A DNA stretch of 64,000 nucleotides from DATAEK01 sp036258055 (GTDB lineage: Bacteria > Acidobacteriota > Vicinamibacteria > Vicinamibacterales > 2-12-FULL-66-21): contig DATAEK010000009.1 in the NCBI GenBank assembly GCA_036258055.1, forward strand, positions 1 through 64,000, read 5' to 3'. Below, piece by piece: positions 42,577 through 50,757 of this stretch; position 1 is the first letter of the stretch; each line of letters begins with the position of its first letter. The position numbers and the translations under genes were made by a program. The notes under the pieces were generated by a model. It was not told the DNA's origin. It searched no databases and saw only the letters and a list, made by a program, of their open reading frames with translations.

Positions 42577-44010
42577 TTACTCCAGAATGCCCAGCTCGCC
42601 GACGGTGGCGATCCGCAGCGGTCCGAGGTTGAGCGCGCGCACGCCCGTCTCGATGACCTTGCGATCACCGACGATCACCACCGTCAGCTTGTCCACCTGG
42701 ATGTAGCGATCCGCCGCCCGTTTCACGGCGTCGGCGGTGACGGCGCGCACCTGCTGAGTGTAGGTGGCGAAATAGTCGCGCGGCAAATCGTACACGAAGG
42801 CCGCCGCGAGCGATGCGGCGACGCTGCCGGTCGTTTCGAAGCCGCGGGGCAGCTGGAGCGCCAGGTAATTCTTGGCTTTCTCGAGCTCGTTCTGCGGGAT
42901 CGGCAGGTGAATCCCTTCGAGTTCTTTGAAGAATTCGCGCAGAGCGTCAGCGGTCTTGTCTGTCTGCACGCCCGCGGACGCGCTGAACGGTCCCGCCGCG
43001 AGCCGCATGTCGAAACTGGATCCGGCGCCATATGCGTACCCGTGCTCCTCGCGCAGGTTCGTGTTCAGACGCGACGTGAACGCACCACCGAGGACGGTGT
43101 TGAGCACGCGGATTGAGAAGTAGTCAGGCGTCGAACGTGGCACACCGACACCGCCGATCGCAATCTGCGACTGCGCCGCCCCCGGTTTGTCGATGAGGAT
43201 CACCTGACGCGCTTTCGCGGGCGCCGGTGCCGGCAGCGCCGTGGCCGGCGCTGTCACACCTTTCCACGCTCCGAACGCCGATTCGAGCAGCGGTACGACT
43301 GCCGTCGCGCTGGTATCGCCCGCGACGATCAACGCGGCATTCGCCGGAACGTAGACGCGTTGATGGAACGCCCGCAGGTCGGACGCCGTCATCGATTTGA
43401 TGGCGCCCGCGGTGCCGGTTGACGGTGCGCCGTACCGGTGCGTGGCGCCATAAACAAGCCGCGGGAACACGATGCGGATGAGCGTTTCCGGATCGTCTTC
43501 GGCCTGCAGGAGCGATGTCAGCCGCTCCTCGCGCACGCGCTGCAGCTCTTTGTCGGGGAACGTCGGTCGCAGCGCCACGTCGGCCATGATCGCAAGCGCC
43601 TCCTGCAGGCGCGCGACCGGGACGTGCAGGCTGACCGCCGAAGAATCGAACGAGCTCTCGGTCGATAGATCGGCGCCGAGATAGTCGACGGCGTCCGCGA
43701 TCTCGAGCGCACCGCGGTTGCCCGCGCCCTCGTCGAGCATGTCCGCGGTCAGGTTGGCGGTGCCCGGCTTCCCGGCCGGATCGGCAGACGCGCCGGTCTT
43801 GAGGACGAGCGTGACCTCCGCAACCGGCACCTTGTGGAGCTCGACGATCCACACCGGCAATCCGTTCGAGAGCGCCCGCCGCTCGATCGCTGGCGGCGTG
43901 AACGCGGGCAGCTCGCCGGTCTTGGGTGCCACCGAACGATCCGGGAGTTGCCGCGCCGAGGCGGCGACAGCGATGCAGACGACGGCGGCGAGTCGAATGA
44001 ACGCGCTCAT
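42577..44010 (-). CDS. M16-family peptidase-like protein without the zinc motif
   Basis: Exported protein of 477 residues with two M16 (pitrilysin) domains. The position of the HxxEH zinc motif reads LTADMLDEGAGN, so the catalytic residues are missing. The C-terminal domain has YAYGAGSSFDMRLAAGPFSA and the R/Y region typical of M16B. In bacteria and mitochondria M16B enzymes work as pairs in which one subunit lacks the zinc site but helps bind substrate. The ATG overlaps the stop of the catalytic subunit gene by four bases, supporting a heterodimer. Confidence 0.85.
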   Translation of the reverse strand: MSAFIRLAAVVCIAVAASARQLPDRSVAPKTGELPAFTPPAIERRALSNGLPVWIVELHKVPVAEVTLVLKTGASADPAGKPGTANLTADMLDEGAGNRGALEIADAVDYLGADLSTESSFDSSAVSLHVPVARLQEALAIMADVALRPTFPDKELQRVREERLTSLLQAEDDPETLIRIVFPRLVYGATHRYGAPSTGTAGAIKSMTASDLRAFHQRVYVPANAALIVAGDTSATAVVPLLESAFGAWKGVTAPATALPAPAPAKARQVILIDKPGAAQSQIAIGGVGVPRSTPDYFSIRVLNTVLGGAFTSRLNTNLREEHGYAYGAGSSFDMRLAAGPFSASAGVQTDKTADALREFFKELEGIHLPIPQNELEKAKNYLALQLPRGFETTGSVAASLAAAFVYDLPRDYFATYTQQVRAVTADAVKRAADRYIQVDKLTVVIVGDRKVIETGVRALNLGPLRIATVGELGILE

Positions 44011-45386
44011 TTGGGTTCGACGACGAGCTCGACCCGGCGATTGAGCGGCAGCCATCGCAACGCGGCGGCGGTGATGTCCGAGGCGCCGAGCGCGCGATAG
44101 CGTGACAGATCCTCGTTGAAGTAGTCGGGATTGCCGGTGGCCGTGTAGTACGCGTTCAGCTGATCGCCGACACCGGAAAAGCCTTCCACTTGTTCCATCC
44201 GATCGTAGAACGACGACTCGACCTGATTGAGGGCCCGCTCGAGCTCACGCTGTTCCGGCGGCGCCTGCTGCAGCCGCGCGATCTCCTCATCGACGATCCC
44301 ATTGATGCGGTCGATGATCGACGCGACCGTCGCGCCGGCGGCGAGCGGACGCGCCGTCACGACGACCTCGAACTGAGAGCCGAGCTGCTGCGACTGCTGG
44401 GTGGCACTGACATCCTGCGCGATTTGCAGGTCGTAAACGAGCCGTTTGTAGAGCCGCGAGTTCTTTCCGCCAGCGAGGATCTGCGACACGACGTCGAGCT
44501 CGGCGTCGCCGGGTGAGTAGGCGGAGGGCGTCAGCCAGTCCAGGTACAGCCGCGGCAGCTGCACGCGATCCTGAATCGTCTTCTTCTTCACCTCGGTCAG
44601 AAACGCGTGCGGGTAGTCGATCGGCGGCACGGGCGCTTGTCCTGGCTTGACGTCGGCAAACCATTTCTCGACGGCGGCGCGGGCCCGCGCCGGCTGGATA
44701 TCTCCCGCCACTACCAGGCTCGCGTTGCCGGGCTGATAGTAACGCTTGAAGAAGTCGACGACGTCTTCGTACGACGCCGCGGTCAGATCCTCCATCGAGC
44801 CGATCGTCGGCCAGCGGTAGGGATGACCAGGCGGGTACAGCAGTTCGGCAATCTCGATCGAGGCCATGCCGTACGGCGTGTTCTCGTAGCTCTCGCGGCG
44901 CTCGTTCTTCACGACATCGCGCTGCCCGTTCACGCGCTCGGGTGTCATCGCATCGAGGAGATAGCCCATGCGATCCGATTCCAGGAAGAGCGCCAGCTCG
45001 AGCGCGTTCGAGGGCACGTCGATGTAGTAGTTCGTGCGGTCGGGCTCGGTCGAGGCGTTATTGGTTCCTCCGGCCGACTCGAGGCGCTGGTCGAACTCGC
45101 CTTCCTTGACGTGTCCAGATCCCTCGAACATCAGATGCTCGAAGAGGTGGGCGAGCCCCGTGCGTCCCGGCTTCTCGCGTGCCGAGCCGACGTGGTACCA
45201 GACGTTGACGGTCACGATTGGAATCGTGTGATCCTCGTGCAGGATCACGTGCAGGCCGTTTGGCAGCGTGAACTGCGTGTAACGGACTTCCAGTGGTGGA
45301 GCCGGACGCTCCGTTTGTTGGGCGAAAACCTGAAGAGGAAAGACTGATAGAAGAAGGATGACCGCGGTGAGGCGGAGTCCACGCAT
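44007..45386 (-). CDS. M16-family zinc peptidase, catalytic subunit
   Basis: Exported metallopeptidase of 459 residues with a signal peptide (about 1-22). HLFEH at 80-84 is the inverted zinc motif, with the third ligand in the later NERRESYENTPYG region (about 155). The second M16 domain follows. It should degrade oligopeptides in the periplasm together with the inactive partner encoded directly downstream. A GGGAGCG ribosome site precedes the ATG. It is divergent from the aminotransferase gene. Confidence 0.88.
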   Translation of the reverse strand: MRGLRLTAVILLLSVFPLQVFAQQTERPAPPLEVRYTQFTLPNGLHVILHEDHTIPIVTVNVWYHVGSAREKPGRTGLAHLFEHLMFEGSGHVKEGEFDQRLESAGGTNNASTEPDRTNYYIDVPSNALELALFLESDRMGYLLDAMTPERVNGQRDVVKNERRESYENTPYGMASIEIAELLYPPGHPYRWPTIGSMEDLTAASYEDVVDFFKRYYQPGNASLVVAGDIQPARARAAVEKWFADVKPGQAPVPPIDYPHAFLTEVKKKTIQDRVQLPRLYLDWLTPSAYSPGDAELDVVSQILAGGKNSRLYKRLVYDLQIAQDVSATQQSQQLGSQFEVVVTARPLAAGATVASIIDRINGIVDEEIARLQQAPPEQRELERALNQVESSFYDRMEQVEGFSGVGDQLNAYYTATGNPDYFNEDLSRYRALGASDITAAALRWLPLNRRVELVVEPK

Positions 45387-45404
45387 CGTTCGCTCCCGAC
45401 GGTC

Positions 45405-45410
45405 TATAGT
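45405..45410 (+). promoter_or_regulatory. -10-like hexamer in a divergent promoter region
   Basis: TATAGT ends 12 bases before the aminotransferase ATG at 45423. The complementary strand of the same stretch reads GATAGACTATAGAC, which could serve the M16 gene in the other direction. Only 36 bases separate the two genes. Confidence 0.4.
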
Positions 45411-45422
45411 CTATCAAGCGAC

Positions 45423-46604
45423 ATGCTGTTCCCTCGCGCGCCACGGGATCTGCAGCCAAACCGGCTCACGCAGGCGGTCGATCGCGCGCGCGCGCAAGGA
45501 CGGTCCCTCATTGATCTCACGCTGACCAACCCGACCAGAGCGGGATTGCACTACCCGGCGTCACTGATGGCCCCGCTCGGATCGGCTGACGCGCTCGTCT
45601 ACGATCCGGCGCCCTTTGGGCTGGCACAGGCGCGAGAGGCGGTGGCTGCCGATTACGCGAGACGCGGCGTTGCCGTCGATCCAGATCGCATCGTGTTGAC
45701 CGCGAGCACCAGCGAAGCCTACTCGCTGCTGTTCAAGCTGCTGTGCGCGACGAGCGGACACGAGGTGCTCGTGCCGGTGCCCAGTTATCCGCTCTTCGAT
45801 CACCTCACGCAGCTCGACGGCGTGGCCGCCAGACCGTATCGCCTCGACTACCATGGCCGATGGTGCGTCGATCTGCCCGATGTCGACGATCAATGGTCGG
45901 AAGCAACTCAGGCGGTACTGGCTGTGAGCCCGAACAATCCCACCGGATCGATTCTTTCCGCCGGAGAGTGGCAGGCGCTCGCCGCGCGCTGCGCTCAGCG
46001 TCACGCGGCCCTCATCGTGGACGAAGTGTTCGCGGACTATCCGCTCGACGAGGATGGCGGCAGGGCGCTCGCGTCACAAGTGCTGACGACGGAGGCTGAG
46101 GGTCCGCTCACGTGCTTTCTGGGCGGGCTTTCAAAATCAGCGGGGCTGCCCCAAGTGAAGCTCGGATGGATTCGTGTCGACGGGCCCGACCTGCTCGTTG
46201 CGCAGGCGCTCGAGCGTCTCGAGCTCATTTGTGACACGTATCTGTCGGTGGCGACACCGGTGCAGATGGCCGCGGCGTCGCTCATCGAGTCCGGCGCCGC
46301 CGTGCGCGCGGAGATTCTCGATCGGGTGAGGACCAACTACGCGGCGTTGCGCATCGCGGCCGCGCGACACCCGGCAATCGAGGTGCTGCACGCGCAGGCC
46401 GGCTGGTCCGCGGTGATTCGCACACCCGCGACGCGGCGCGAGGAGGAGCTCGTGCTCGATCTCATCGATCGCGATGGCGTGCTCGTCTACCCCGGCTTCT
46501 TCTTCGACTTTCCCCATGAATCGTTCCTGGTCGTGAGCCTCCTGCCGCCGCCGGACGTCTTCGCCGATGGCATCGGTCACGTGATGGAGCGCGCCGATGT
46601 CTGA
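45423..46604 (+). CDS. PLP-dependent class I/II aminotransferase
   Basis: Fold-type I aminotransferase of 393 residues. LTNPTRAGLHYP near the N-terminus, TASTSEAYSLLFKLL (about 98-112), SPNNPTGSILS (about 169-179), LIVDEVFADYPLDE and GGLSKSAGLPQVKLGWI with the PLP lysine (about 238) are the family landmarks. Substrate unknown. Its last eight bases overlap the 4-alpha-glucanotransferase gene, an unusual functional partner, so the coupling may reflect genome compaction. Confidence 0.86.
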   Translation: MLFPRAPRDLQPNRLTQAVDRARAQGRSLIDLTLTNPTRAGLHYPASLMAPLGSADALVYDPAPFGLAQAREAVAADYARRGVAVDPDRIVLTASTSEAYSLLFKLLCATSGHEVLVPVPSYPLFDHLTQLDGVAARPYRLDYHGRWCVDLPDVDDQWSEATQAVLAVSPNNPTGSILSAGEWQALAARCAQRHAALIVDEVFADYPLDEDGGRALASQVLTTEAEGPLTCFLGGLSKSAGLPQVKLGWIRVDGPDLLVAQALERLELICDTYLSVATPVQMAAASLIESGAAVRAEILDRVRTNYAALRIAAARHPAIEVLHAQAGWSAVIRTPATRREEELVLDLIDRDGVLVYPGFFFDFPHESFLVVSLLPPPDVFADGIGHVMERADV

Positions 46605-48162
46605 CGCGCGGAGCCGTTTCGACTCCGGCCGGCACGCCGGCGTCATCGCGCCGCTCTTCTCGATCCCGTCGCGCGAGAGCTGGGGCATCGGCGAGATCCC
46701 GGATCTGGCCTGGTTGTCGTCATGGCTCGCAGCGGCCGGACTCGACTTCGTCCAGCTGCTGCCGCTGAACGAGATGGAAGAGGGCCAGAGCTCGCCGTAC
46801 TCGGCGCTGAGCGCGATGGCCATCGATCCGATCTACATCGCGGTGCCCGAAGTCGAGGAGTTCGTGGACGCTGGCGGCGAGCTCTCGCTGGCGACACCCG
46901 ATCGTCAGCGTCTCGACGCCGCGCGCAGTTCTGAGATCATCGACTACCCGGCGGTGCGTGTCGTGAAGACCCGTGCGCTGCGGGCCGCGTTCGCGCTTTT
47001 CATCGACCGCCACGAAGACGGCCGCTCCGCACGCGGCGCCGCGTTCCACGCGTTCCGGGATCGCGAGCGCTGGTGGCTCGCCGACTACGCGCTCTTCCGC
47101 GCGCTCCACGACGAGCACGGTGGACGCTACTGGCTCGAGTGGGAGCCGGGTCTGCGCGATCGCGATCCGGCAGCGCTGGCCGCTGCCAGCAAGCGGCTGC
47201 ACACCCTGGTCCGCTACTACGAATACCTGCAGTGGCTGGCCGACGAGCAGTGGCACAGCCTTCGACGCCGGTGCCGGACGATGGGGATCTTCGGCGACTA
47301 CCCGTTCATGGTGAACGGTCACAGCGCCGACGTCTGGTCGCGACAGCACGAATTTCGTCTCGACTGTTCGGTCGGCGTGCCGCCCGACGCGTTTTCAGAA
47401 ACAGGTCAGGACTGGGGTCTTCCGGCGTCACGCTGGGACGTCATGGCCGCGGGAGGCTACGTCTGGATTGCCAACCGTGCGCGCCGCTGTGCGGAGCTCT
47501 ACGACGCATTCCGGATCGATCATCTGGTTGGCTTGTATCGCACCTTCGTGCGGGAGCCGGACGGTCGCAAACACTTCCTTCCGCCGGACGAACCGCACCA
47601 GCTCGCCCAGGGGGAGGCGCTGCTCGGCGTTTTCCGCGCGAGTGGCGCGCACCTGATCGCCGAAGATCTCGGGGTCGTCCCCGACTTCGTGCGCGCGTCT
47701 TTGGCGCGGCTCGGCCTTCCGGGCCTCAAAGTGTTGCGCTGGGAGCGGGACTGGCACGCCACCGGACATCCTTTTCACGATCCCGCCGCGTATGCACCGT
47801 CGTCGGTCGCGATTACCGGCACCCACGATACGGAAACGCTGGCCGATTGGTGGGACGGCGCCGACCTTGCCGAGCGCGAGTCGCTGATCGCCATTCCCGC
47901 AATCCAAGGAACGGGAATCGATCCGCAGGCGCCGTACTCCGATGTCATCCGGGACGCGTTGCTCACGGCGATTTTCAGCGCGGGCTCCAACATCGTCATC
48001 GTGCCGGTGCAGGACGTGTTCGGCTGGCGCGAACGCGTGAACACTCCGGCCGTCGTCAGCGATCGGAACTGGTCCTGGCGGCTACCGTGGCCGGTTGATG
48101 AGCTGATGACGTCACCGCAGGCCCGAGAGCGGGCCGAGTTCCTCCGTCAGCTGGAGAGATGA
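46597..48162 (+). CDS. malQ: 4-alpha-glucanotransferase (GH77)
   Basis: Amylomaltase/disproportionating enzyme of 521 residues that transfers alpha-1,4-glucan segments in maltodextrin and glycogen metabolism. RESWGIGEIPDLAWL near residue 26 is the family opening. AFRIDHLVGLYR contains the catalytic aspartate (about 308), AEDLGVVPDFVRASL the acid/base glutamate (about 355) and ITGTHDTETLADWW the third carboxylate (about 407). Length matches bacterial MalQ. No signal peptide, hence cytoplasmic. Confidence 0.9.
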   Translation: MSDARSRFDSGRHAGVIAPLFSIPSRESWGIGEIPDLAWLSSWLAAAGLDFVQLLPLNEMEEGQSSPYSALSAMAIDPIYIAVPEVEEFVDAGGELSLATPDRQRLDAARSSEIIDYPAVRVVKTRALRAAFALFIDRHEDGRSARGAAFHAFRDRERWWLADYALFRALHDEHGGRYWLEWEPGLRDRDPAALAAASKRLHTLVRYYEYLQWLADEQWHSLRRRCRTMGIFGDYPFMVNGHSADVWSRQHEFRLDCSVGVPPDAFSETGQDWGLPASRWDVMAAGGYVWIANRARRCAELYDAFRIDHLVGLYRTFVREPDGRKHFLPPDEPHQLAQGEALLGVFRASGAHLIAEDLGVVPDFVRASLARLGLPGLKVLRWERDWHATGHPFHDPAAYAPSSVAITGTHDTETLADWWDGADLAERESLIAIPAIQGTGIDPQAPYSDVIRDALLTAIFSAGSNIVIVPVQDVFGWRERVNTPAVVSDRNWSWRLPWPVDELMTSPQARERAEFLRQLER

Positions 48163-48196
48163 CGCGGTGAATGGCCAGAATTGGCCGGCAATTTGA

Positions 48197-48202
48197 TACG
48201 AT
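48197..48202 (+). promoter_or_regulatory. -10-like hexamer (TACGAT)
   Basis: TTGATACGAT ends seven bases before the ATG at 48210. Spacing and absence of a ribosome site resemble the elements at 14663, 21488 and 53950. Confidence 0.4.
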
Positions 48203-48209
48203 TCCCCGC

Positions 48210-49316
48210 ATGCTCGATGCTTCGACCGGCGTTTCTCCCGAAGCGATCGCCGCCGCTCGCGAGCGGCTCGACGCGCACGTCCGCGACATCGTCCGCTGGC
48301 ACTTCGACCCCGCCACCGGCTGTCCCTTCTGGCTCGAGCGTGCGAAATCACTGGGCTTCGATCCGATCGCGGACGTCGGCGGCTTCGCGGATCTCCATCG
48401 CTTCGGTCCCTTCGAGGACGAATGGCTGCGCGGCGGTCCCGTGCGCCGATGGGTGCCGCGGGGATACGACGACAAGCCGGTCTTCGTCTTCGAGACGGGA
48501 GGCACGACTGGCATTCCCAAGACGCGGATCAACATCGAAGACTTTCGCATTGATTACGAGCTCTTCAGCCTCAGCCTGCCCGACGAGTCGTTCCCGAAAG
48601 GATCGAACTGGCTGATGCTCGGGCCGAGCGGCCCGCGCCGCCTCCGGCTCGCGGTCGAGCACCTCGCGCAACATCGCGGCGGTATCTGCTTCGGTGTGGA
48701 TCTCGATCCGCGCTGGGTCATCAAACTGATCCAGAAGGGATGGGGCGAACACCTCCAGGCCTATAAAGACCACGTCCTCGATCAGGCGGTAACCGTGTTG
48801 AAGGCAGGCCACGACATCAAGTGCCTCTTCACGACGCCGAAGCTTCTCGAGGCGTTCGCGTTGCGGCTCGATTCGATGGGGACGTCCATCCGGAAGGTCG
48901 GCATCACGGGGATCTTCTCGGGTGGTACAGAGTTCACGCCGCAATGGAACCGCTTCGCGCACGAAGAGCTGCTCGACGGCGCGTACATGACGCCCACCTA
49001 CGGCAACACCCTGATGGGGCTCGCAGCCAGCGCCCCGTCCGGCCCGCACAACAACTACAAGATCACGTATCACGCGCCACAGCCCCGCGCCGTCATCGAC
49101 GTCGTTGACCTGGACGATGCGACGAAGGTCGTGGACTACGGGCAGACCGGCCGCGTGCGATTGACGACGCTCACCAAGGAGTTCTTCATGCCGGGGTTCC
49201 TGGAGCGCGACGAGGGAGAGCGCGAGCCCCCGTGCGATCGCTATCCATGGGACGGCGTGAGCGGCGTGCGACCCTACCGCGGGTTTGCGGCGACAACCAC
49301 CATCGGGGTCTACTGA
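48210..49316 (+). CDS. LuxE/PaaK-like adenylate-forming protein
   Basis: Protein of 368 residues resembling the AMP-forming ligase fold of LuxE (acyl-protein synthetase) and PaaK. FVFETGGTTGIPKTRINIEDF (about 91-111) is the ATP loop, FTTPKLLEAFALRLDSMG and GITGIFSGGTEFTP form the core, and TPTYGNTLMGLA the adenylate motif. The mobile C-terminal lysine domain of full acyl-CoA synthetases is short or missing. The next gene, one base downstream, is a LuxC-like reductase, so the pair could activate and reduce an acid to an aldehyde. I use ATG 48210 because of the adjacent -10-like sequence; ATG 48171 is in frame behind GGAGAG. Confidence 0.72.
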   Translation: MLDASTGVSPEAIAAARERLDAHVRDIVRWHFDPATGCPFWLERAKSLGFDPIADVGGFADLHRFGPFEDEWLRGGPVRRWVPRGYDDKPVFVFETGGTTGIPKTRINIEDFRIDYELFSLSLPDESFPKGSNWLMLGPSGPRRLRLAVEHLAQHRGGICFGVDLDPRWVIKLIQKGWGEHLQAYKDHVLDQAVTVLKAGHDIKCLFTTPKLLEAFALRLDSMGTSIRKVGITGIFSGGTEFTPQWNRFAHEELLDGAYMTPTYGNTLMGLAASAPSGPHNNYKITYHAPQPRAVIDVVDLDDATKVVDYGQTGRVRLTTLTKEFFMPGFLERDEGEREPPCDRYPWDGVSGVRPYRGFAATTTIGVY

Positions 49317-49317
49317 A

Positions 49318-50739
49318 TTGCCCTTACAGCTACCTGTTCTCCGCTGGGGTCAACCCTATACCAGCATGGACGTCGACGAAGTCGTCCACTTTGCGACCGG
49401 CGAGCCGATCGCGCGAGTGAGCCGCGCGAATGGCGGCCTCATCGAACGCGACATGCGCAAGGCCCAGCGTGCGCGCGACGTGCTCCGCGAGATCCCGATC
49501 GACGATCTCATCGACCGTGTCGGCAAGGCGGGTGAGCTGTACACGAACGCGGAGCTGCCGATGGGGGACGGCACGCAGACACCGGATCAGTTCGTGCGCG
49601 CCCAGTCTGCCAGCACCGGACTTCCCGAGCGTCTCTGCCGCGCGAACATGAAGAAGAACATGTTCGTGCTGGGAGAGATGCGCAAGATCCTCGGGTCGCT
49701 GACCCGCGGGCTCTCGCTCGACGTGCTGACGTGCGGCTACGGCGAGGAGCGAGGGGTTCCGCTCAGTTACCAGGCCCAGGGCCCCGTGCTCGGGCTCGTG
49801 CTGCCATCGAACTCCCCGGGCGTGCACACGCTCTGGCTGCCGGTGATTCCGCTGCAGATCGGGCTGGTGTTGAAACCGGGTCCGCAGGAACCGTGGACGC
49901 CGTACCGCATGGCCGAGGCGTTCTTTCAGGCGGGCATCCCGCGCGAGGCGATCTCGGTCTATCCGGGTGAGGGCGATGTCGGCGCGGCGGTTCTCGCGAG
50001 CTGCGATCGCAGTCTGGTCTTCGGCGGACAGCCGACGGTCGATCGCTATCGCGGCAATCCGAAGGTCCAAGCGCACGGTCCAGGCTTCTCCAAGATCATC
50101 CTCGGCGACGACGAGGTGGATCACTGGGAGAAGTACCTCGATCTGATGGTGGACAGCGTATTCGGTAACAGCGGGCGTGGCTGCATCAACGCGTCCGGGA
50201 TATGGGCAAGCCGCCACACGCGCGAGATCGCCGAGGCGCTCGCGCAGCGGCTGGCGGCGGTGCGTCCCCTGCCACCCGATCATCCGGAGTCGAGTCTGGC
50301 CGCGTTCACGGTGCCCGGCGTTGCGGACGCGATTTCTCAGGGCATCGATGTTGACGTGAAGGCAGCTGGCGTCACCGAGGTGACCGCAAAGCATCGTGAG
50401 GGGGAGCGACTGATCAAAGAGGAGCGGGCGGCGTACCTGCTTCCGACGATCGTGCACTGCGCGTCATCGGACGCGGCGATCGCGAAGAAGGAATACATGT
50501 TCCCGTTTGCGACCGTCGTCGAATGCCCTGAAGACAAGATGATCGGCGCGATCGGCCCGACGCTGGTGTGCAGCGCGATCACCCACAATCCCGATTTCAG
50601 GCGCCGCCTGCTCGACGCGGTGCACATCGATCGCCTGAACCTCGGTCCCGTGCCGACGACACAGCTCAACTGGCTCCAGCCACACGAAGGGAACCTCGTC
50701 GAGTTCCTCTTTCGCGCGCGCGCGTTTCAGACGGCGTAG
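49318..50739 (+). CDS. LuxC-like acyl-CoA reductase / aldehyde dehydrogenase family
   Basis: Aldehyde-dehydrogenase-fold protein of 473 residues that resembles fatty acyl-CoA reductase LuxC. LGLVLPSNSPGVHTLWLPVI (about 160-179) forms the cofactor side, LVFGGQPTVDRYRG and KVQAHGPGFSKIIL the nicotinamide region, and GNSGRGCINASGIW carries the catalytic cysteine (about 286). Homologous-looking sequence begins upstream of the internal ATG at 49366, so TTG at 49318, one base after the LuxE-like stop, is the better start. Together with its neighbour it suggests ATP-driven reduction of a carboxylic acid. Confidence 0.78.
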   Translation: MPLQLPVLRWGQPYTSMDVDEVVHFATGEPIARVSRANGGLIERDMRKAQRARDVLREIPIDDLIDRVGKAGELYTNAELPMGDGTQTPDQFVRAQSASTGLPERLCRANMKKNMFVLGEMRKILGSLTRGLSLDVLTCGYGEERGVPLSYQAQGPVLGLVLPSNSPGVHTLWLPVIPLQIGLVLKPGPQEPWTPYRMAEAFFQAGIPREAISVYPGEGDVGAAVLASCDRSLVFGGQPTVDRYRGNPKVQAHGPGFSKIILGDDEVDHWEKYLDLMVDSVFGNSGRGCINASGIWASRHTREIAEALAQRLAAVRPLPPDHPESSLAAFTVPGVADAISQGIDVDVKAAGVTEVTAKHREGERLIKEERAAYLLPTIVHCASSDAAIAKKEYMFPFATVVECPEDKMIGAIGPTLVCSAITHNPDFRRRLLDAVHIDRLNLGPVPTTQLNWLQPHEGNLVEFLFRARAFQTA

Positions 50740-50757
50740 CCTGACTGCGGACCGTTC

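Noticed and set aside
42577..44010. M16 protein lacking HxxEH as a pseudogene
   Set aside because: The frame is intact, it overlaps the catalytic partner gene by four bases, and paired M16B enzymes normally have one subunit without the zinc motif.
48210..50739. Bioluminescence operon
   Set aside because: LuxE- and LuxC-like proteins are present, but no luciferase subunits or flavin reductase genes lie nearby.
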